From the NCBI GenBank assembly GCA_963820795.1, contig CAWGBJ010000020.1:1-64000 (forward strand): DNA of 64,000 bases, given 5' to 3'. The notes under the pieces were generated by a model that was not told the origin of the DNA, made no database searches, and worked only from the letters and a program-made list of their open reading frames with translations. This DNA is from Roseiarcus sp963820795. GTDB taxonomy: Bacteria > Pseudomonadota > Alphaproteobacteria > Rhizobiales > Beijerinckiaceae. Shown here piece by piece: positions 56,688-64,000 of the stretch (position 1 is the stretch's first letter; the number at the start of each line of letters is the position of its first letter). The translations under genes were made by a program, and so were the position numbers.

Positions 56688-57461
56688 TCAGTCGTGATAG
56701 AGAACAGACCGGCCGCCATCCACGATGAGGCTTTCTCCGGTAATAAAGTCAGCGTCGCGTGATGCAAGAAAGAGCGCTGCGGCGGCGATGTCCTCCGGTT
56801 TTCCGATCCTTTTCATGGGGTGCAATTCCTCCCAGCGCCGGCGTTCGGCGGCAGGATCGGGTTGCTCATCCCAGATCGACATGTTGCCTTCGGTCGCAAT
56901 GGCGCCCGGGCAGATGGCGTTGCAGCGAATGTTTCTTGCGGCATATTCGATGGCGATCGACCGCGTCAGACCGATAACCCCGTGCTTCGCGACCGGGTAG
57001 GGAAAATAGTGCGGCACGATCTTGAAGGAATGCACGGAAGCAATGTTGACAATGGAGCCGCGTTCGGCGGCGATCATGCCCGGAAGAGTTGCTCGCGTCG
57101 TATACCAGACTGCGTCGAGATCGACGGCGAAGGTGCGCCTCCAGGCTTCGTCGCTGATCTGCAGCGGATCCCCGCGATAGGATAGGCCGGCGTTGTTGAC
57201 GAGGACCGTAACCGCCCCAATTGTCGCAGCCGTGCGGGCGACCGCATCGTCCACCGATGCGCGATCCGCGACGTCGACGGCGAAGGATATCGCGTGACCG
57301 CTGGCGTTGTTGATCTCGGCGGCGACGGCGGCGCCCGATGCAGCGTTGAGTTCGAGGATCACGATTTTGGCGCCTTCGCGCGCAAAGGCGCGCGCGATCG
57401 CCGCACCGATGCCACGGCCCGCGCCAGTGATGAGCGCGACTTCACCCTCAAGTCTGCTCAT
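56688..57461 (-). CDS. SDR-family NAD(P)-dependent oxidoreductase
   Basis: A 257-residue classical short-chain dehydrogenase: GAGRGIG (13-19), NNAG (89-92), Ser142, Tyr155 and Lys159 in YPVAK, and the C-terminal SLIVDGG. The sequence resembles polyol, sugar and glucose dehydrogenases of catabolic operons. Its ATG overlaps the MlrC-type stop, so it is the last gene of the transporter operon. It probably oxidises a hydroxyl group of the imported compound. Confidence 0.9.
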   Translation of the reverse strand: MSRLEGEVALITGAGRGIGAAIARAFAREGAKIVILELNAASGAAVAAEINNASGHAISFAVDVADRASVDDAVARTAATIGAVTVLVNNAGLSYRGDPLQISDEAWRRTFAVDLDAVWYTTRATLPGMIAAERGSIVNIASVHSFKIVPHYFPYPVAKHGVIGLTRSIAIEYAARNIRCNAICPGAIATEGNMSIWDEQPDPAAERRRWEELHPMKRIGKPEDIAAAALFLASRDADFITGESLIVDGGRSVLYHD

Positions 57462-58942
57462 GTCTCGGCGCTTTCCCCGAATGGATTGTCGATCCGTGGC
57501 CAGATATTGAGCCGCGCCTTCCGATAGTTCGTCGCTTTCGGATTGTTGGGATAGGGGCGGCCAGCTTCGCAGTAAATGATCGCGTCGCTCAATCGACGGA
57601 ACGCGGCAAAGAAGTGATTGGTGGATTTCACCACCAGCAGCCGGCGCGCCGTCGGATCGATGCCCATGTTCGAGAACAGTGTGGGCTCGAAACATTGAGC
57701 GCGGACGGTGTTCAGCACGATGGCAATGCCGTTTACGTCGATCGCAACAGCGTCACCAATCGGCACGATGCTTTCGCCGAAAGTCTGGCTGGCCTCGCGG
57801 ACGGTCTTGAGAACCCTCACCGTCGCGTCGATGGGCGCGCCTGTGTCGGGAGCCGTCTTCGCCCCGAAGCGGAGTGGAATCTCCGCGCCCTCACCCGCGA
57901 CCATGCAATGCCGCACGGCCATTGGATCCCAGATCGAGCCGATCGCAGCATTGCCGATGTTGCGCTCGATGAGTCTGCGAAGGAGGATCGTTCCATCGCC
58001 CGCGACGCCGCCGCCGGGATTGTCCCAGGCGTCGGCGATCACCGCCAGCCCGGGGCGCGCCATCGCCCGATCGATCGCGTCATCCGGCGAGAGGAAGTCC
58101 GGCCTCGAACGCCCACGCATGGCGAAGACTTCGCGCCCCAGTTCCTCGGCCAGCCTGTCGCCCAGATTCATGTCGTCGTCTGTGATGACCAGCATGCGCG
58201 TTCCCATCTCCGGCACGTCGCCGGCCATGAAGCCGTGCACCAAAGATAGGGACAGCACTCCGTCCTTGCCCTCCAGCGCTTTCATCCTGTCGACGAAATC
58301 GCGCGCGGGTTGCCTATTCGTCATGAAGACATCGATCATCCTGCAATCGAAGACGGACATGGCCGGTACAATCTCGCCGCGCGCCGCCCTCACCGTAAGA
58401 TCGACCATTGCAGTTGCGCTTTCGACGAAATCCGTATGCGGGAATTCCTTGAACGAGACGATGACGTCGGCATTGCGAACGCGTCTCGCCGTAAGATGGC
58501 TATGCGGGTCGATGCAGACGCCGATCTTCGCTCGTTCGCCAACGACCGCGCGCACCGCTTCGATCAATTCGCCTTCAGGATCGTCGACGCCGACGGCGAC
58601 CATCGCGCCGTGCAGGCAAAGCAGGACGCCATCGACCGGCATCGCTTCCTTCAATTCGCCGAGGATCGTATCGCGCAGATGTTCGTAGGCCTCCCGCTGA
58701 ACAAACCCCGCTGGGTCGGCGAAGGCGGTGGTGCCCTCGATCAGCGTCCAGCCTTCGGCGCGGCTGCGCCCGCGGGCAACGGTGAGAGGCGCGGTGCACA
58801 ACGTCGGGGTGCCGGGATGTTTGCCCGGCGGCGCATAGAGCGATGCGCGGAAACTGTCGAGATCGGCAAAGATCGGCGAAAAGGTATTGGTCTCGGTGGC
58901 GAAACCCGCGACGAAGAAGCGCATTCCCGCTTGTGACCTCAT
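57458..58942 (-). CDS. M81/MlrC-family putative metallohydrolase
   Basis: A 494-residue protein from MRSQAGMRFFVAGFATETNT; a start six codons later is possible, but the first ATG overlaps the permease stop. The M81 N-terminal domain carries ETNTFSP, VDGVLLCLHGAMV, GVCIDPHSHLT and HTDFVESA. The MlrC C-terminal domain carries VIADAWDNPGGGVAGDGT and the late VKSTNHFFAAFR. The family is named after MlrC of microcystin breakdown, but most members sit in ABC-transporter operons and act on unknown amides or sugars. The conserved Glu, Asp and His residues suggest a metal site. Confidence 0.87.
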   Translation of the reverse strand: MRSQAGMRFFVAGFATETNTFSPIFADLDSFRASLYAPPGKHPGTPTLCTAPLTVARGRSRAEGWTLIEGTTAFADPAGFVQREAYEHLRDTILGELKEAMPVDGVLLCLHGAMVAVGVDDPEGELIEAVRAVVGERAKIGVCIDPHSHLTARRVRNADVIVSFKEFPHTDFVESATAMVDLTVRAARGEIVPAMSVFDCRMIDVFMTNRQPARDFVDRMKALEGKDGVLSLSLVHGFMAGDVPEMGTRMLVITDDDMNLGDRLAEELGREVFAMRGRSRPDFLSPDDAIDRAMARPGLAVIADAWDNPGGGVAGDGTILLRRLIERNIGNAAIGSIWDPMAVRHCMVAGEGAEIPLRFGAKTAPDTGAPIDATVRVLKTVREASQTFGESIVPIGDAVAIDVNGIAIVLNTVRAQCFEPTLFSNMGIDPTARRLLVVKSTNHFFAAFRRLSDAIIYCEAGRPYPNNPKATNYRKARLNIWPRIDNPFGESAET

Positions 58943-59811
58943 TTGACCGCGCCTGCCGTCAGACCTGCGATCATCTTCTCGGCGAGGACGGCGTAAAGAA
59001 TGAGCGTCGGAACAATGGCGATGGTGACGCCCGCGAACAGACCCGGCCAATCGCTGGTATATTGCAGGGCGTTCTGCAACGCATAGAGCCCGAGTGAAAT
59101 CGGGCGCTTTTCGGCGCTGTTGATGATCGTCAGCGACAATTGGTATTCGTTCCACAGCCAGATAAAATTGATCGTGAAAGCTGTAATGACGCCAGGCTGC
59201 GCCAGCGGCAGCATAACATGCCAGAAGGTCTGGACATTGTTGCAGCCGTCCAGTGCGGCGGCGTCTTCCAGTTCGCGCGGCAGAGACCCGAAAAAGCCTG
59301 TCATGAGATAGATGGTGAACGGCAGCGAGACGGCGACGAAAACGATCGAAAGGCCGGTGAGGGTATCGGCGAGCCGCAGCCATGCGAGGATCGTGAAGAT
59401 AGGGATGAAGAGCAGTGGGATCGGGATGCCGATGCCGATCACAAACAGATTTGTCAGGGCTTCGCGTCCGCGGAACGTGGCGCGGCTCAGCACATACGAT
59501 GCCGGCACCGAGACCATGATGATCGCCATTGTCGACAGCGTGACGCAGAAGATGCTGTTGGCGAAGGCTCGGCCGAAATGCGCCTCGCTAAGGACGCGCG
59601 AGAAATTCTGCCACTGCGGCGTCGCAGGCAGGCTCCAGCCTGACAGCAGCACCTCGCGTTTGGTCTTGAGCGCGCCGAGGACGACCCATACGACTGCGGC
59701 AAGGGTCAACACCGACCACAATCCGAGGACAAGATAGGTCGGCGCGCGGGCGAGCGCCTTCCTGGCCAAGGATTGCGCGCGCACGCGGGGGATGGCGCCC
59801 CCAAGGTTCAT
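58939..59811 (-). CDS. Carbohydrate ABC transporter permease (MalG type)
   Basis: A 290-residue permease with six membrane segments and the EAA loop ELEDAAALDGCNNVQTFWHV followed by LPLAQPG. The N-terminal segment is LVLGLWSVLTLAAVVWVVLG. It pairs with the MalF-type permease upstream, whose stop overlaps this ATG (TAATG). The stop overlaps the MlrC-type start. No ATP-binding subunit gene lies in the operon, so a shared ATPase is expected elsewhere. Confidence 0.92.
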   Translation of the reverse strand: MNLGGAIPRVRAQSLARKALARAPTYLVLGLWSVLTLAAVVWVVLGALKTKREVLLSGWSLPATPQWQNFSRVLSEAHFGRAFANSIFCVTLSTMAIIMVSVPASYVLSRATFRGREALTNLFVIGIGIPIPLLFIPIFTILAWLRLADTLTGLSIVFVAVSLPFTIYLMTGFFGSLPRELEDAAALDGCNNVQTFWHVMLPLAQPGVITAFTINFIWLWNEYQLSLTIINSAEKRPISLGLYALQNALQYTSDWPGLFAGVTIAIVPTLILYAVLAEKMIAGLTAGAVK

Positions 59812-60732
59812 TAGAACTCCAGGGTGGCCCGCCGCAGCAGCCGGCGCGCCAGGAAAATGAGGCTGAAGGTCAGCGCAAGAAGCACGACTCCGATCGCGGC
59901 CGCATAGCCAAGCTGATAGATCGGCTCCCGATGGCCAAAGCCCATGATGAAGAGATAGACGCCGAGCGTATAGAGCTGTTGCGGAATCTGGATGAGGCCG
60001 AACGCATAGGGGAACTCAAACATCTTCATCGCCATGATGATCCAGATGACGAACGAGATCACCATCACGTCCCAGATCATGGGAACGGTGATGAAGACAA
60101 ATTTTTGCAGGGTGCCCGCGCCATCGAGTTCGGCGGCCTCGTAGATGTCACGGGGAATCTTGTCAGCGCCTGCAAGGAGCAGGATGAGGAAGAAACCAGT
60201 ATTCACCCAAACGATCGCCACCAGCATCGCCCAGAAAATATGCTCAGGCGAGGTCCAGAGGAACGCCGACAGCTTCGTGAAACCAAGCGCCTTGAGCGCG
60301 CCGTTCAGGAGGCCGCCTTTGGGATTGTAGATGTAGCTCCACATCGCGGAGACCGCGACGACCGCAAGGACGTTCGGTAGGAAAAACAGGAAACGGAAGA
60401 GCTTCTTACCCCAGATGCCGCTGTCGATCAGCGCGGTGAACAGCAGCGCCAGACAGAACACGAAGGCTCCCCCGACGACGAGAATGGCGAAGGTGTTGCG
60501 AAGGCTGAGCCAGAAAATCGGGTCCGCCCAGAGTTCGAACGAAGTTCCTAGCGCCGACGAACTTCATCGCCTCGCCAAAACCGCTCCAGTCGAACAGACT
60601 GATGTATAGGGTGCAGAACACCGGCATCAGAAAGAATAGCAGATAGATTGACATCGCCGGCGCGAGGAACCCGGAGATGAGCCGGCCGGAGAATTTCCTG
60701 CCGCCTCCGCTCTCCTCCGCGTTCCCACTCAT
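59811..60732 (-). pseudogene. Carbohydrate ABC transporter permease (MalF type), frameshifted
   Basis: The start is MSGNAEESGGGRKFSGRLIS; the first membrane helix (APAMSIYLLFFLMPVFCTLY) and FDWSGFGEAMKFVGARNFV are in frame. At about 60531-60543 the reading is lost and continues in the next frame with ELWADPIFWLSLRNTFAILV, then FLFFLPNVLAVVAVSAMWSY, the EAA loop IYEAAELDGAGTLQKFVFIT and the final helix. Removing one base in GTTCGAAC joins the halves perfectly into about 306 residues. All other features are intact, so an assembly error is likely. Confidence 0.87.
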
Positions 60733-60751
60733 TTGCGATTCCGGGGACGAT

Positions 60752-62035
60752 CTACTTTGAGGCCCAGTAGGTCTTGGTCCGGCTGGAAAGCTCGTCGACG
60801 AACTGCTCGGGCGTGAGATCGCCCAGGAAAGCCTTGTTCGTCACGGCTTCCAGGATATTGCTGACATAGTCAGGATATTTCGCCTTCACGCCGTCATCCT
60901 CCGCCATGACCAAAGTGGCGCCGGTCGCGATCGCATGAGCATCGCTCAGCGGCTTCGGCCAAACCACCGACTTGTTGACGGCCGGGCGAAGGGCATTAGC
61001 CGAATAGGCCTGCTGCGAGCCCTTGGACAGCATGAACTTGATGAAGTCCTCGGCTTCCGGTTTGACCTTCGAGTCTTTGAGCAGCACGTAGCTGACCAGC
61101 AATACTTCGACATGGGAAGGATCCCCCTTGCCTGCGACGGTGGGGAACGGGAACGTGCCCCATTGGAAATCGGGCCCGGCGGTGTCCGCCAATTCGATCG
61201 GCAGCCAAGATCCCACCAGTTCGGCCGAGGTGTCGCCAAGAGCTATGGTCTGCTGCGCGGCGGGCCATTGGTAGCCCTTGCTTTCGGCCGGAACGTATCC
61301 CTTGTCCCAGAGAACGCGCAGATTCTTCATGGCAGCGAGAACCACCGGGTTTTTCCACGTCTCGCCCGTTTTGTCCTCGACTGCTTTCATCAGAAAGTCA
61401 GGTCCTAGCGTACGCTCCAGCATGTAGGTGAGGTACTTAATATTGTAGACGCCCGCATCGCTCTCGACCGCGAGGCCATTGTGGCCGGCGGCTTTCACCT
61501 TCTCCAGCGCCGCAAGCAGCTCGTCCCAGGTCTTTGGCGGCTCATTGACACCGGCGTCCGCCCACATCTTCCTGTTGTAGTAGAAGGCGTACGGATTGTA
61601 GTCGTAGGGAATCTGGTAGACGACGCCGTTGTGCTTGGCGACGTCGAGCGCCGAGGGCAGGAACAAGTCGGCGAACTTAGTCTCGCCATCGGGCCCGGCC
61701 GAGGCGAGCAGCGCATCGAAGGGCTCTGTCTGGCCCGCCGCGACAAGGCCGCCTGCAAGGTTGTCGAGTTCGCCGTCGATCAGGTCGATCGTGGTTCCGC
61801 CAGTCAGCGCGGTCCGGGCCTTCACCTGATTCTGGCGGCCGTTAAACGTGATGTGGATCTTGGTGTCGGGATGCGCCGCCATATATTGCTGCGCCAGCGC
61901 CGTGATCTGCTTTGCGGACGGCTCCTGATCGTTCCACATCGACCAGTAGACGATGTCGCCCGCTGAAGCCGGCGCAGCGGCCGCCAGTGTGGACAGGATG
62001 AGCGCCGTGCTCGCCAAATTCGCTTTCCGTCGCAT
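60752..62035 (-). CDS. Sugar-type ABC transporter substrate-binding protein
   Basis: A 427-residue periplasmic protein of solute-binding family 1. The signal peptide is MRRKANLASTALILSTLAAA ending PASAG. The mature start IVYWSMWNDQEPSAKQITAL and the inner motifs YDYNPYAFYYNRKMWADAGV and PKTWDELLAALEKVKAAG are typical of sugar-binding proteins of CUT1 transporters. GGGAGA precedes the ATG. It is the first gene of the operon and is divergent from the IclR-type regulator. Confidence 0.92.
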   Translation of the reverse strand: MRRKANLASTALILSTLAAAAPASAGDIVYWSMWNDQEPSAKQITALAQQYMAAHPDTKIHITFNGRQNQVKARTALTGGTTIDLIDGELDNLAGGLVAAGQTEPFDALLASAGPDGETKFADLFLPSALDVAKHNGVVYQIPYDYNPYAFYYNRKMWADAGVNEPPKTWDELLAALEKVKAAGHNGLAVESDAGVYNIKYLTYMLERTLGPDFLMKAVEDKTGETWKNPVVLAAMKNLRVLWDKGYVPAESKGYQWPAAQQTIALGDTSAELVGSWLPIELADTAGPDFQWGTFPFPTVAGKGDPSHVEVLLVSYVLLKDSKVKPEAEDFIKFMLSKGSQQAYSANALRPAVNKSVVWPKPLSDAHAIATGATLVMAEDDGVKAKYPDYVSNILEAVTNKAFLGDLTPEQFVDELSSRTKTYWASK

Positions 62036-62105
62036 CACTATGTCTCCCTGTTCGGTCGTTGCCGGGTGAACTTCGGCCGCCGCTCCCTTTGCGGGCATGC
62101 CGCTA

Positions 62106-62121
62106 TTCCGTTGCAATGGAA
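62106..62121. promoter_or_regulatory. 16-bp palindrome, candidate IclR-type operator
   Basis: TTCCGTTGCAATGGAA is an inverted repeat (TTCC, TTGCAA centre, GGAA) broken only at one symmetric pair. It lies 71 bases from the transporter start and 61 from the regulator start. IclR-family sites are palindromes of about this size with GGAA-type half sites. Control of both transcripts by the adjacent regulator is inferred. Confidence 0.6.
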
Positions 62122-62181
62122 GGAAAGGTCGTCTAACGGTAGAGCCGGAATTGGGACGTCAACAGATCTGGAGCGGCTCGC

Positions 62182-62994
62182 GTGGATGCCCTTGTCACCC
62201 GGAAGAGGCCTGTTCGAACCCCCAAGATATCGGTGCGCGGGCGTCGCGTGAGCGGGTTCGACCGCGCGCTGCAAATTCTGGATTATCTCAAGACGGAGGC
62301 CCGGCCGCTCGGGGCCTACGCGATCGGCCGCGGCCTCGGCATGCCGCTGTCCACGGCCTATGCGATTATCGAGGACCTGGTCGAAAAGAGCCTGCTCACC
62401 CGCCGGCCTGATGGCGCGGTATGGCTCGGCGAGCGCCTCTATCACTATGGTCTCGCCTACGGGAAGGCGCTCGATTTCCTCGAAGTCGCCACCCATGAAA
62501 TGCAGGAGCTCTGTCGCATCAGCGGAGAGACCTCGCAGGTTTGTGGGCGCGACGGCGACTTCATGGTGGTCCTGGCGATGGCGGAGGGTGCGGGGCATTT
62601 CAGAGTCACGTCTCGCGTGGGGACGCGCGTGCCGCTCAACTGGACCGCGTCCGGGCGCCTTCTGGTTGGCCATCTCACGGAAACGGAGCGCGTCGCTCTC
62701 TTCCGCCGCGGAGCCCGCAGCTCCCCGACCGGCCGGGCCGAGACCGACCCGGTGACGCTCGCTCGCAACGCCGAGATTGCGCTCGCCCAGAGGCTTTCGG
62801 TGCAATTCAGCGAGTCCGATTTCGCGGTCGCCTGCATTGCGTCGCCGATCCGCAATCGCAGCGGCGAATGCGTTGCGACGATCTCGCTTGTGGTTCCGGA
62901 GCAGAAGGCGGTCCATCAAGCGGACAGCTTCGCCCAGTTCGTCCGAGCGTCCTCCGAAAAGGTCGAGGCGATGCTGGGCTGGAGCAGTCATTGA
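62182..62994 (+). CDS. IclR-family transcriptional regulator
   Basis: A 270-residue protein starting at GTG with GGAG upstream. The winged HTH (about residues 23-85: GFDRALQILDYLKTEARPLG, MPLSTAYAIIEDLVEKSLL) is followed by the IclR effector domain (TSRVGTRVPLNWTASGRLLV, ACIASPIRNRSGECVATISL). It is divergent from the ABC operon and overlaps the RidA gene end by 7 bases. It probably represses uptake and catabolism until the substrate appears. Confidence 0.92.
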   Translation: MDALVTRKRPVRTPKISVRGRRVSGFDRALQILDYLKTEARPLGAYAIGRGLGMPLSTAYAIIEDLVEKSLLTRRPDGAVWLGERLYHYGLAYGKALDFLEVATHEMQELCRISGETSQVCGRDGDFMVVLAMAEGAGHFRVTSRVGTRVPLNWTASGRLLVGHLTETERVALFRRGARSSPTGRAETDPVTLARNAEIALAQRLSVQFSESDFAVACIASPIRNRSGECVATISLVVPEQKAVHQADSFAQFVRASSEKVEAMLGWSSH

Positions 62995-63503
62995 CTGACC
63001 GTTTGTCGTTTGGGCTCAACCGCAAAGATAGCTTCGATCTCGACGGTGATGTTGTCCGGAAGGGAAGCCACCCCAATCGCCGAGCGCGCATGGGCTCCCG
63101 CCTCGCCCAGGATCTCGATGAAGAGATCCGAGCAGCCATCGACGACCTTGGGGTGATCGGTGAAATCAGGCGTGGCGTTGACCATGCCGAGCAGCTTGAC
63201 CACCGCGGTGATGCAGTCGAGGTCGCCAAGCGCCTGTTGCGCCGCGGACAGCACGTTCAGTCCCGTGAGCCTAGCATGCGCGCGGGCGTCCTCAGTCGTC
63301 ACGCCCGCGCCGACCTTGCCGCAATGGACCGTGCCGTCCGCTTCGATCGGTCCATGACCAGAGACGAAAAGCAGGCTGCCGACCTGACGCGCCGCGAGAA
63401 ACCTGGCCTTCGGTTGAGCTGGCGCCGGGAGCGTCACGCCCGCAACGCGCAGGCGCTCGGATGTCTTCGACGCGCTACCGGACAAGACCGCTGTCTGTTC
63501 CAT
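62988..63503 (-). CDS. RidA/YjgF-family protein
   Basis: A 171-residue protein with the RidA trimer fold: FLAARQVGSLLFVSGHGPIE, QALGDLDCITAVVKLLGMVN and ARSAIGVASLPDNITVEIEA. Arg140 matches the arginine that binds the 2-aminoacrylate carboxylate in active RidA proteins. RidA enzymes hydrolyse reactive enamines released by PLP-dependent dehydratases, which fits the divergent PLP-type gene at 63590. The start is MEQTAVLSGSASKTSERL. Confidence 0.88.
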   Translation of the reverse strand: MEQTAVLSGSASKTSERLRVAGVTLPAPAQPKARFLAARQVGSLLFVSGHGPIEADGTVHCGKVGAGVTTEDARAHARLTGLNVLSAAQQALGDLDCITAVVKLLGMVNATPDFTDHPKVVDGCSDLFIEILGEAGAHARSAIGVASLPDNITVEIEAIFAVEPKRQTVSQ

Positions 63504-63589
63504 AATTGTGCTATTGATCTCGTATCTATGGAATTCGTATCGTCCATTCTCGAGCGAGTTAAGCGCAGGGCATAGGGAGAGGACAAGCA

Positions 63590-64000
63590 TGGACCTTACC
63601 GCGGCCGAGAACTGGATCGTCGACGGCAGGACAAAAGGGATGCCCGCCAACGCAGCGCCGATTCGAACTCGCCGATATCGGCGCGCAAGGCTGGTCGCTG
63701 CTCGACGATGAACTGCCCATGCCGCTCGCCGTCGTTCGTGAATCCGCGATCGCCAACAACAGCCGTTGGATGCGAGCGTTCCTGTCGATGAGCGGCGCGC
63801 GCATCGCGCCGCATGGCAAGACGACCATGTGTCCGCAACTGTTTCGGATGCAGCTCGAGGACGGCGCTTCGGCGATCACGGTCGCGACGGTCCAGCAGCT
63901 TAAGGTGTGCCGCGATTTTGGCGTCGCCAGCCTGTTGCTCGCCAATCAGCTGACAGGTGCTTCCGAAACCCGCTATGTGCTCGACGAGCTTAAGCGCGAT
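63590..64000 (+). pseudogene. D-amino-acid deaminase/D-threonine aldolase-like PLP enzyme, partial, frameshifted
   Basis: The start MDLTAAENWIVDGRTKGMPA lies behind AGGGAGAGG. After GMPANAAP the frame is lost at 63661-63670 and continues in another: FELADIGAQGWSLLDDELPM, PLAVVRESAIANNSRWMRAF, then RIAPHGKTTMCPQLFRMQLE with the PLP-binding lysine of the alanine-racemase-like N-terminal domain. One extra base in GATTCGAACTC explains it. The gene runs off the window. The family includes D-serine dehydratase, D-threonine aldolase and related deaminases. Confidence 0.75.

Noticed and set aside
62541..63575. A 344-codon open frame on the plus strand
   Set aside because: It runs out of frame over the IclR gene and antisense to the RidA gene, both of which have clear family motifs.

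Overview
The window is GC-rich alphaproteobacterial DNA, probably from the Hyphomicrobiales. The clues are the Trb gene order (traG-copG-trbBCDEJKLFGI-DUF2274 convergent with a LysR gene), the style of the polysaccharide genes and the insertion sequence families. No rRNA or housekeeping marker is present, so the genus cannot be fixed. Three zones can be told apart.

Zone 1 (about 1-30.4 kb) looks like a decayed integrative and conjugative element. It starts with a partial sulfite-oxidase-type molybdoenzyme and a CBS-pair protein, then a complete IS3-family element. Next is a broken TIR-NB-ARC-WD40 STAND gene, a candidate NLR-like defence protein. A strip of IS3, IS110 and conjugation-ATPase scraps surrounds a LuxR-type regulator. 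A near-complete Trb type IV secretion and coupling operon follows on the minus strand (24736 down to 12958), without a visible relaxase. Its distal end carries a second, diverged LysR/DUF2274/trbI module that looks like a recombination scar. Behind traG lie two serine-recombinase remnants, an APH-like kinase, and pieces of IS1595, IS21 and IS1182 elements. The zone ends at a tRNA 3' half (30372-30416) that has the form of an attachment-site remnant.

Zone 2 (about 31.5-51.2 kb) is a surface-polysaccharide locus. It encodes a Wzx-like flippase, a YdcF-like membrane protein, a UDP-sugar dehydrogenase, an initiating sugar-phosphate transferase, a UDP-GlcNAc 2-epimerase, a methyltransferase, five glycosyltransferases, a heparinase II/III-like protein, a two-domain dehydrogenase/Gfo-Idh-MocA oxidoreductase and an SGNH hydrolase. 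Six of these genes (41205-49567) are joined by stop/start overlaps and form one operon.

Zone 3 (about 51.2-64 kb) begins with IS630, IS6 and IS5 copies and a quinone-oxidoreductase-like gene with an in-frame TGA. It ends in a compact catabolic locus: a sugar-type ABC transporter, an MlrC/M81 protein and an SDR dehydrogenase run leftward. A divergent IclR regulator, a RidA protein and the start of a D-amino-acid deaminase/D-threonine-aldolase-like gene follow. A 16-bp palindrome between the transporter and the IclR gene is a likely operator.

Many otherwise well-conserved genes (the STAND gene, trbJ, trbE, traG, one glycosyltransferase, one ABC permease and the last gene) are frameshifted. Every one can be repaired by removing one or two bases, never by adding any. 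Systematic insertion errors in the assembly are therefore a serious alternative to real gene decay.
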